Assembly: GCA_049297695.1 (NCBI GenBank)
Contig: JBAQUT010000009.1
Location: forward strand, 1-15,623
Direction: 5' to 3'
Length of the DNA: 15,623 nucleotides
Source: JACKLD01 sp049297695
GTDB taxonomy: Bacteria; Pseudomonadota; Alphaproteobacteria; UBA2136; UBA6156
Shown here: positions 6,030-10,608 of the stretch, piece after piece
Position numbering within the stretch: position 1 is the stretch's first letter
Layout: every line of letters starts with the position of its first letter
Made by a program: the position numbers and the translations under genes
The notes under the pieces: generated by a model
Told to the model about the DNA's origin: nothing
Databases searched by the model: none
What the model saw: the letters and a program-made list of their open reading frames with translations, nothing else

Positions 6030-6596
6030 TTAGTGTCTCAACCATACTCCCTTTATCGGGTCATAAATCCGGCTAGGATTTCCGCCCAAGGCTTCGGCCA
6101 ACGCAAGGGCTGGGATGCTAACAGGAAGCTGGTTGGCTAAGGTGGCCGGAGGCTCTCCCGCCAAGTTGCACGAGGTGCTGACCAAGGGGCCGCCCCAGGC
6201 TTCCAGATACTCCCTCATGTACGGGCTATGGGGTTTGCGGATGGCCAACGTGGTGTGTTCTCCCGTGAGCAGTTTGGGGAGCTTGGGTAACGCGGGAAGG
6301 ATAAGGGTTGTGGGTTGCGGGTTGGTGCTTGCTCCCCAATGGGTTTGAAGGGCCGATTGGCAGCTTTCAGGTAAGGGCGTTGGGCACAAGCTGGCGAGGT
6401 GAGAAATATCGTGAATCAACACAATCAGGCCTTTGTTGGGGCTGCGCTGTTTGAGGGCCATCAGTTTGGCAAGGGCGCCCTCATGGAACGGGTTGCAGCA
6501 GTAGCCGTACATGCCCTCGGCAGGGGCTATCACCACCTCGCCTGCTTTCAAGGCGGCAAGCCACGAGTCAATCTTGTTAAAATACCCCATCGACAC
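6030..6596 (-). CDS. tsaC: Threonylcarbamoyl-AMP synthase (TsaC/YrdC family)
   Basis: TsaC makes threonylcarbamoyl-adenylate from threonine, bicarbonate and ATP, the first step of the t6A37 tRNA modification. The 188-aa size matches TsaC rather than the longer Sua5. Recognisable blocks are GEVVIAPAEGMYGYCC (19-34), the nucleotide-binding KQRSPNKGLIVLI (49-61), TLAIRKPHSP (116-125) and PLVSTSCNLAGEPP (137-150). The usual WPGP block is altered: Trp87 is followed by GASTNPQP before TTLIL, about five residues longer than in E. coli TsaC, and the extra DNA shows the local 7-base repeat pattern. Start is GTG at 6596 or ATG at 6590. No ribosome binding site is visible; the GTG fits a leaderless message. 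It is transcribed away from a 24-codon peptide gene. Identification is strong; activity depends on whether the altered loop is tolerated. Confidence 0.9.
   Translation of the reverse strand: MSMGYFNKIDSWLAALKAGEVVIAPAEGMYGYCCNPFHEGALAKLMALKQRSPNKGLIVLIHDISHLASLCPTPLPESCQSALQTHWGASTNPQPTTLILPALPKLPKLLTGEHTTLAIRKPHSPYMREYLEAWGGPLVSTSCNLAGEPPATLANQLPVSIPALALAEALGGNPSRIYDPIKGVWLRH
6306..6326 (+). repeat. Degenerate 7-base-period repeat inside tsaC
   Basis: Three units in a row, GGTTGTG GGTTGCG GGTTGGT, lie in the tsaC coding region in the same strand orientation as the other copies. They encode the NPQPTT part of the extended WPGP loop. The match to the family is weaker than in mutL because the GTTGTAAC end is missing. 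Confidence 0.45.
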
Positions 6597-6602
6597 ACCG
6601 TT

Positions 6603-6631
6603 TATTTAATGTTACATAAATAGGGCCGCAA
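6603..6631 (-). promoter_or_regulatory. Candidate tsaC promoter
   Basis: On the minus strand, TTGCGG (6631-6626), 17 bases, then TAAATA (6608-6603) place the predicted transcription start on the G of the GTG at 6596. Each box matches the consensus only at about three positions, so this is tentative and rests mainly on the spacing. Confidence 0.3.
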
Positions 6632-6673
6632 GGCATACATCTCGCACTATCATCAATAAAAAGGAGAGATGCT

Positions 6674-6748
6674 ATGAACCTTCGTGGCATGCTTAACCTG
6701 TGGTGCGGCAAACTGCGAGTCATTCTCGTGGTAAGCCTCCGCTGGTAA
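6674..6748 (+). CDS. 24-aa peptide gene (leader peptide or small-protein candidate)
   Basis: A 24-codon frame starts MNLRGMLNLWCGK and ends VVSLRW, then TAA. It has a strong ribosome binding site (AAGGAGAG, 6661-6668, five bases ahead of the ATG) and is followed by an intrinsic terminator only five bases after the stop. It therefore looks like a self-contained short gene. The peptide is basic, with a hydrophobic stretch (VILVVSL) and two tryptophans, so it may sit at the membrane. It cannot be an ordinary attenuator leader for a downstream biosynthetic operon, because the terminator is followed by the convergent end of tadA. The alternative is a small regulatory RNA of about 130 bases that happens to contain the frame. 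No family is recognised. Confidence 0.6.
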   Translation: MNLRGMLNLWCGKLRVILVVSLRW

Positions 6749-6752
6749 AAGC

Positions 6753-6776
6753 AAGGGGGCCTCGACGCCCCCTTTT
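6753..6776 (+). terminator. Intrinsic terminator of the 24-codon gene
   Basis: The stem AAGGGGGC / GCCCCCTT with a six-base loop is followed by TTTT. It lies directly after the peptide stop codon. Read from the other strand the stem also has an A/T border, so it may help end tadA transcription (stop at 6822) as well. Confidence 0.85.
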
Positions 6777-6821
6777 CACTATCATCAACATTAGGTTTAT
6801 AGGCCATCCTACCCCGTTCTG

Positions 6822-7277
6822 TCAATCCCGTTTATCCTTAAAAAATGCTTTCAGCACCTCGGCACACTCCACTTCCAGCAAGCCGCCCACCACATGGGGT
6901 TTGTGGTGGCTGTGCTTCAGAACTTGGGCGCCGTGTTCGGTGCCGCCACTTTTGGGGTCGTACGCTCCAAAATAAATGGCTTTCACCCGCAACGCCGCCA
7001 ACGCGGCGGCGCACATGGCGCAGGGCTCCAGCGTGACGGCCACGGTGCAGTCGGTGAGATACATGTCGTCCCCCACCTTCAGCGCCTCTAAAGCCGCCAC
7101 AAACTCGGCATGGGCCGTGGGGGTGCGGGTTGCTTCCACGCGGTTGTGGGCGCGGGCCAGCACGGTGCCATCGGCCTTATACACCACGGCGCCCACGGGC
7201 ACTTCGCCTTCCACGGCAGCGGCACGGGCTTCGCTTAGCGCCAGCTGCATCATGCGGGTGGGAAGGTCGGGCTTCAT
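6822..7277 (-). CDS. tadA: tRNA-specific adenosine deaminase TadA
   Basis: TadA converts adenosine 34 of tRNA-Arg(ACG) to inosine, needed to read CGC and CGA codons. The 151-aa protein has the cytidine deaminase-type zinc site: His56 in TAHAEF with the proton-shuttling Glu58, and Cys86/Cys89 in LEPCAMC. The C-terminal FGAYDPKSGG is typical of TadA. The start is set at ATG 7277 rather than the TTG at 7313, because a good promoter overlaps that TTG and its -10 box ends seven bases before the ATG; the message would be leaderless or nearly so. tadA usually sits next to rluB and rsmD in alphaproteobacteria. Here two plus-strand genes, a 68-aa unknown and a glutamine amidotransferase, separate it from rluB. 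Confidence 0.93.
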   Translation of the reverse strand: MKPDLPTRMMQLALSEARAAAVEGEVPVGAVVYKADGTVLARAHNRVEATRTPTAHAEFVAALEALKVGDDMYLTDCTVAVTLEPCAMCAAALAALRVKAIYFGAYDPKSGGTEHGAQVLKHSHHKPHVVGGLLEVECAEVLKAFFKDKRD

Positions 7278-7284
7278 GGAAAAT

Positions 7285-7313
7285 GTTATAGGCAAACCCT
7301 TGCACGCTGGCAA
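7285..7313 (-). promoter_or_regulatory. tadA promoter with leaderless spacing
   Basis: On the minus strand, TTGCCA (7313-7308) and TATAAC (7290-7285) are separated by exactly 17 bases, each a five-of-six match. The predicted transcription start is at about 7278, one base before the tadA ATG. Confidence 0.7.
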
Positions 7314-7329
7314 GGATGGGGTTTAGAGT
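7300..7329 (+). promoter_or_regulatory. Candidate promoter of the 68-aa gene, overlapping the tadA promoter
   Basis: TTGCAC (7300-7305) and TAGAGT (7324-7329) are 18 bases apart and each match the consensus at four positions. Transcription would start at about the ATG at 7336. It overlaps the tadA promoter on the opposite strand, so the two may interfere. Confidence 0.35.
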
Positions 7330-7335
7330 AGCCGT

Positions 7336-7542
7336 ATGAGCATAGTACCTAACCAAGCCGCCTACACTGCCCTCAAAGCCCAATCTGGCACGGCTTACGA
7401 CAGACTTGTACATGCTTTCACAGAGGTCTATGGCCCAGAGCACGCCCGATGTATCGTTGATTCCGCCCTGGCCTGCAAAGAGGCCCTTATAAAAGGGGAT
7501 TCGTGGCAAAACCGCGAAAGCACCCAGACGTTTTTAAAATAA
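7336..7542 (+). CDS. Unknown 68-aa protein divergent from tadA
   Basis: This 68-aa protein begins MSIVPNQAAYTALK and has a mixed, globular-looking composition, with HAFTEVYGPEHARCIVDSALACKEALIKG in the middle predicted to be mainly helical and containing two cysteines. There is no signal peptide or membrane span. No clear ribosome binding site precedes the ATG; a weak promoter would place the transcript start close to it. The start codons of this gene and tadA are 58 bases apart and their promoters overlap. The amidotransferase gene begins 27 bases downstream and may be read from the same transcript. I do not recognise a family. The composition and codon use are protein-like, but the case rests on little. 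Confidence 0.5.
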   Translation: MSIVPNQAAYTALKAQSGTAYDRLVHAFTEVYGPEHARCIVDSALACKEALIKGDSWQNRESTQTFLK

Positions 7543-7569
7543 TTTTGACGTACTTTGAAAGTGAATGAC

Positions 7570-8271
7570 ATGAGGCCTTTGATTGGTATCACTTTGGACT
7601 GGAAAGAAAGCGGCAGTTTTAGCAAGCGGCCCCACTATTGCTTGCGTCAGGCGTATTTTGATGCCGTGTACGCCAGCGGCGGGTTGCCCATTGCCCTGCC
7701 CTTGCACACCGAAGGCCACGACGATTACCTGAACATGCTGCACGGCGTGGTGGTGCCCGGGGGAGATTACCCCAGCCCCGGCTGGTGGTACGGCAAAACC
7801 GACGACGTGGAGGCCCACCCCCGCGCCACGGCGGATGTGGCGATTATCCGCCGCGTACTAGCCCGTAAAATGCCCTTGTTGGGCATTTGCGCGGGGATGC
7901 AAACGCTGGCCGTAGCCACCGGCGGCAAGCTGCATTGGGACATTAAAACCGCTTTGGGTGTGCAAGGCCACCGCACAGTTGCGGCCGAGCACGAAGCCCA
8001 CCCTGTGGAGCTGCGTTTGGGCACCAAACTCCGCGCCCTGACAGGCGACAAACTCACCGTAAACGTGAACAGCCACCACAATGAAGGCGTGGCCAGCGTG
8101 GGGCCGGGGGTTGTTGTGAGCGCCACCGCGCCCGATGGCGTGATTGAGGCGATTGAAGTGCCCGACCACCCCTTTGCCGTGGGCGTTCAATGGCACCCCG
8201 AGTTTATGCTGGAAAATGGAGTGGATAGAGCGTTGTTTGAGGGGTTGATGGCGGCGGCCCAGAAAGGTTGA
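7570..8271 (+). CDS. Class I glutamine amidotransferase-like protein (peptidase C26, PuuD type)
   Basis: The 233-aa protein belongs to the gamma-glutamyl hydrolase-like amidotransferases. Members cleave gamma-glutamyl amide bonds, for example gamma-glutamyl-GABA in putrescine breakdown by PuuD. The catalytic nucleophile is Cys107 in LLGICAGMQ (many relatives have GICRG), and His209 and Glu211 in VQWHPEF complete the triad. The oxyanion-region block VVPGGDYPSPGWWYG and the SHHNEG segment also fit the family. The ATG at 7570 (MRPLIGITLDW) is preferred over TTG 7555 and GTG 7561 because homologues start just before the PLIGIT strand. No puu pathway genes are nearby, so the substrate is open. The stop codon TGA lies inside a 30-base dispersed repeat, so the original C-terminus may have been changed. 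It separates tadA from rluB. Confidence 0.85.
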   Translation: MRPLIGITLDWKESGSFSKRPHYCLRQAYFDAVYASGGLPIALPLHTEGHDDYLNMLHGVVVPGGDYPSPGWWYGKTDDVEAHPRATADVAIIRRVLARKMPLLGICAGMQTLAVATGGKLHWDIKTALGVQGHRTVAAEHEAHPVELRLGTKLRALTGDKLTVNVNSHHNEGVASVGPGVVVSATAPDGVIEAIEVPDHPFAVGVQWHPEFMLENGVDRALFEGLMAAAQKG

Positions 8272-8296
8272 TGGTTGTAGGTTGCTAGTTGTAACG
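8267..8296 (+). repeat. 7-base-period repeat, forward arm, overlapping the amidotransferase stop
   Basis: The copy starts GTTGATGGTTGTA and ends AGTTGTAACG. Its TGA at 8269-8271 is the stop codon of the preceding gene. It is the left arm of an inverted pair with 8356-8385, matching at about 23 of 30 positions by hand count. Confidence 0.75.
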
Positions 8297-8355
8297 TACC
8301 GTGTGTTCTTGCCTTTTTTATCTGTTTTGCATCGATAAGTACGAACGAATGAGGC

Positions 8356-8385
8356 CGTTACAACCTACAACCAACAACTTACAAC
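8356..8385 (-). repeat. 7-base-period repeat, inverted arm
   Basis: Read on the minus strand, the copy has units GTTGTAA GTTGTTG GTTGTAG GTTGTAA CG. It agrees with the copy inside mutL at about 26 of 30 positions. With 8267-8296 it can fold into an imperfect hairpin with a 59-base loop. No U-tract follows, so it is not an ordinary terminator. The arms end in GTTGTAACG and CGTTACAAC facing the loop. Confidence 0.75.
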
Positions 8386-8395
8386 CACTTCCTAC

Positions 8396-8424
8396 GTGAC
8401 AAACCCTCCAAACCGCCCTATACC
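8396..8424 (+). promoter_or_regulatory. rluB promoter with leaderless spacing
   Basis: GTGACA (8396-8401, five of six), 17 bases, TATACC (8419-8424, four of six) and then six bases to the ATG at 8431 put the predicted transcription start on the A of the start codon. There is no ribosome binding site. The promoter lies just outside the inverted repeat. Confidence 0.65.
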
Positions 8425-8430
8425 CACACC

Positions 8431-9258
8431 ATGAGCCAAGAACGCATTGCCAAATATCTTTCCGCCGCTGGGGTGTGCAGCCGCCGCGAAGCCGAGCGCT
8501 GGATTGAGGAAGGCCGCGTGTTTGTAAACAACGAACAGCTTACCACCCCCGCGTTTTTGGTGGGCGACGACGATTTGATTGTGGTGGACGGCCAGCTGGT
8601 GGAAAAGCCCAAGCGCACCCGCCTGTTTGTGTACCACAAGCCCACGGGCGTGATTGTGACCCGCAGCGACCCGAACGGCCGCAAAACATTGGATAAAGCT
8701 TTGCCACCCCAACTCCCCCGCGTGATACCTGTGGGGCGCTTGGACATTAACAGCGAAGGCCTGCTGCTGCTGACCACCAACGGTGAGCTGGCCCAATGGA
8801 TGATGCGCCCCCAAGGTGCCAAGTGGGAGCGCCACTACAAGGTGCGCGTGTATGGCGAACTGGCGGAATGGCAACTTAAAAAAATCCGCACGGGGATGGA
8901 CGTGGAAGGCATCCGTTACGCTGGTGCCGAGATTGTGAAAACCGGCGGCAGCGGTCGCAACGTGTGGTACAACGTGATGCTGACCGAGGGCAAAAACCGC
9001 GAGATCCGCAAGCTGTTTGGAGCCTTCAACATTATGGTAAGCCGCCTGCTGCGCGTGCAATACGGGCCCTACACACTGGGCACCCTGCCTACGGGCGCCG
9101 TAAGCGAAGTGAAGGCGTTTGAGGTGAAGAAGCTGCTGGAGGAGATGGAAGCCGATATGGCGCGGAAGCCGAAGAAAGGTAAAGATGGCCATAAAGATAC
9201 AAGCGAAACCTCCCAACCATTACGCAAACCACGAACGGTCACTCGTAAAGCAGAGTAA
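8431..9258 (+). CDS. rluB: Ribosomal large subunit pseudouridine synthase, RluB/RsuA family
   Basis: Enzymes of this family convert a uridine of rRNA to pseudouridine; RluB acts on position 2605 of E. coli 23S rRNA. The 275-aa protein starts with an S4 RNA-binding domain (about 3-60: RIAKYLSAAGVCSRREAERWIEEGRVFVN). The catalytic domain follows, with the active aspartate Asp105 in VGRLDINSEGLLLLT, then EGKNREIRKLFGAF near 187-200 and the closing LRVQYGPYTLG. The tail after about 225 is basic (KPKKGKDGHK...) and probably contacts rRNA. RluB rather than RsuA or RluE is inferred from the NREIRKL block and the rsmD neighbour. The message looks leaderless. The ASCH gene begins five bases after the stop codon and rsmD overlaps that gene, so the three form one unit. 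Confidence 0.9.
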   Translation: MSQERIAKYLSAAGVCSRREAERWIEEGRVFVNNEQLTTPAFLVGDDDLIVVDGQLVEKPKRTRLFVYHKPTGVIVTRSDPNGRKTLDKALPPQLPRVIPVGRLDINSEGLLLLTTNGELAQWMMRPQGAKWERHYKVRVYGELAEWQLKKIRTGMDVEGIRYAGAEIVKTGGSGRNVWYNVMLTEGKNREIRKLFGAFNIMVSRLLRVQYGPYTLGTLPTGAVSEVKAFEVKKLLEEMEADMARKPKKGKDGHKDTSETSQPLRKPRTVTRKAE

Positions 9259-9263
9259 CCAGC

Positions 9264-9593
9264 ATGATACTTACCATGCATCTTCATGCAGCCCAATTTG
9301 ACCTTGTGAAATCGGGTGTTAAAACTGTTGAAACGCGTGTGAATGATGCCAAACGACGTTCCATATGTGTTGGTGATACCTTAGTTTATATTCACCGAGA
9401 TACCAACGAGACCATTCATGCAACTGTTACATCTATCGATTGTTTCAATGACTTTGAACCAGCTGTAACAACTTTTTCTACTCGTCTTGGGCGTTCCATT
9501 GAACCTGTTCTTCAAGACTTAAAAACCTTTTATACTACTCATGAGGTTAAGCAACACGGCGTCGTCGTGTTTGGCTTTAAAGTAACTCAATGA
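9264..9593 (+). CDS. ASCH-domain protein (putative RNA-binding)
   Basis: The 109-aa protein matches the layout of the small ASCH (ASC-1 homology, PUA-like) proteins: an N-terminal strand, then FDLVKSGVKTVETRVNDAKRR, which resembles the family pattern K.G.KT.E.R..D.KRR, followed by ICVGDTLVYIH and a C-terminal GVVVFGFKV. Such domains are thought to bind RNA or nucleotide ligands in translation-linked processes, and some relatives are amidohydrolases or nucleases; the role here is not known. The start ATG 9264 lies five bases after the rluB stop codon, and the TGA overlaps the rsmD ATG by the ATGA arrangement, so translation of rsmD is probably coupled to it. The gene is clearly AT-richer than rluB and rsmD, suggesting that it was acquired and inserted into an existing rRNA-modification operon. 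Confidence 0.75.
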   Translation: MILTMHLHAAQFDLVKSGVKTVETRVNDAKRRSICVGDTLVYIHRDTNETIHATVTSIDCFNDFEPAVTTFSTRLGRSIEPVLQDLKTFYTTHEVKQHGVVVFGFKVTQ

Positions 9594-10150
9594 GCACTTT
9601 CACCACCCGCATCAGCACAGGAAGCTTAAAAGGCAAACCCCTCACCCTGCCCCACGATGCCACCGTGCGGCCCACGCGGGAGCGGGTGCGGATGGCCGTG
9701 TTCAACATGCTGGGCAGCCGTTTGGAGTGGCACGGCCGCACGGTGGTGGATGTAGCCTGTGGCAGTGGGGCGTGGGGGCTGGAGGCCCTTTCCCGGGGTG
9801 CCGCCGAGGTGTGGTTGATCGATACCGACACCCGCGCCGTACAAGCTAACTTAAAAGCCCTTCGCCTTGCCCACGATGCCCGCGTGCACGTGGTGCAGGC
9901 CGATGCCCGCACGTGGCAGCCCCCCGCCCCTGTGGATGTGGTGCTGGCCGACCCGCCCTACGGCAGCCCCCTCACCTCCGCCTTGCTGGCCAAAGCCGCG
10001 TTATGGGGCGCCGAAGGCAGCTGGTGGGCGCTGGAAACGGGCGCTGATGAGCCATGCGCATGGCCCCAACCTTTCACCAACCTTGCGGAAAAGATGTATG
10101 GCGTCAGCAAAATCAACGTCGGGCAATTTTTTATTCCCTCCAAGGGTTGA
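9590..10150 (+). CDS. rsmD: 16S rRNA (guanine-966-N2)-methyltransferase RsmD
   Basis: RsmD uses S-adenosylmethionine to methylate N2 of G966 in 16S rRNA, near the P site of the 30S subunit. The 186-aa length is typical. Visible motifs are RPTRERVRMAVFNML (27-41), the SAM-binding loop VVDVACGSGAWGLEALSRGA (52-71; most relatives have D.FAGSG), the acidic residue ending motif II in LIDTD, and the catalytic ADPPYGSP (120-127). The ATG overlaps the ASCH stop codon by four bases. With rluB and the ASCH gene it forms an rRNA-modification operon. A stem without a U-tract lies 36 bases downstream, and no convincing terminator is seen. Confidence 0.93.
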   Translation: MSTFTTRISTGSLKGKPLTLPHDATVRPTRERVRMAVFNMLGSRLEWHGRTVVDVACGSGAWGLEALSRGAAEVWLIDTDTRAVQANLKALRLAHDARVHVVQADARTWQPPAPVDVVLADPPYGSPLTSALLAKAALWGAEGSWWALETGADEPCAWPQPFTNLAEKMYGVSKINVGQFFIPSKG

Positions 10151-10186
10151 TTTATCCCTCTCCCATGCCTATGTGACCTAAGGGTG

Positions 10187-10207
10187 CGGAGGAAGATTCT
10201 TTCTCCG
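10187..10207 (+). other. Short perfect hairpin between rsmD and the next gene
   Basis: CGGAGGAAG pairs with CTTTCTCCG (one G-U pair) around a three-base loop. No T-run follows, so it is not a standard terminator. It lies 38 bases ahead of the ATG at 10246 and could protect the end of the rsmD message or sit in the leader of the next gene. Confidence 0.4.
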
Positions 10208-10245
10208 TGAACGTCAACACATCATCATCAGAAACGGAGGCAGCC

Positions 10246-10608
10246 ATGGCTGATAACTTATTTGCGCGCGGAACAACGGGGCTGAAACACCCGTTCTGTG
10301 AAGATTTGCAACGCATCGCCAATGCAAAATTTTCCATGGTAAAACTAATTATACCGGCTGAGAAAGTCCACGATATATATTTACCCGATGCCGCAACCCT
10401 AGGAGATGAGATTCATACCAATGTGGATTCGCTCTTAAACGCGGTTACGGAACTTATGCCTACCTACTACGGCAACTTAACGGGAAGCTATATTCTTATC
10501 GGAAACACAGCCTATTACCCTAAGAACTATACTACCGACGCTCAAACAGCTTCTCCAGCTCCGCAAGGGTTACTGTCACGGCTGTGGGGCGGCCGTGATT
10601 GCAGGTAA
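10246..10608 (+). CDS. Unknown 120-aa protein overlapping the 3' end of mutL
   Basis: The protein begins MADNLFARGTTGLKHPFC and contains a tyrosine-rich segment (MPTYYGNLTGSYILIGNTAYYPKNY, about 75-100). It then ends in a Pro/Gln linker and a basic LLSRLWGGRDCR tail. No signal peptide, membrane span or known domain is evident. The start at 10246 is well supported by GGAGG five bases upstream; the GTG at 10207 is less likely. The last 77 bases run antisense through the mutL 3' end, so the tail past about residue 96 is encoded opposite the conserved CNHGRPT end of MutL. That suggests the frame was extended into mutL after a lost stop codon. Base composition is lower in GC than its flanks before the overlap. 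Function unknown. Confidence 0.6.
   Translation: MADNLFARGTTGLKHPFCEDLQRIANAKFSMVKLIIPAEKVHDIYLPDAATLGDEIHTNVDSLLNAVTELMPTYYGNLTGSYILIGNTAYYPKNYTTDAQTASPAPQGLLSRLWGGRDCR

Noticed and set aside
7278..7313. TTG at 7313 as the start of tadA
   Set aside because: The TTG is part of a good -35 box (TTGCCA) whose -10 box lies inside the proposed extension, and TadA proteins do not need the extra 12 residues.
8267..8385. CRISPR array or tandem satellite
   Set aside because: There are only two inverted copies with no regular spacers, and no cas genes are in the window.
8267..8385. Intrinsic terminator after the amidotransferase gene
   Set aside because: The stem is long but imperfect and GT/AC-rich, the loop is about 60 bases, and no T-run follows either arm.
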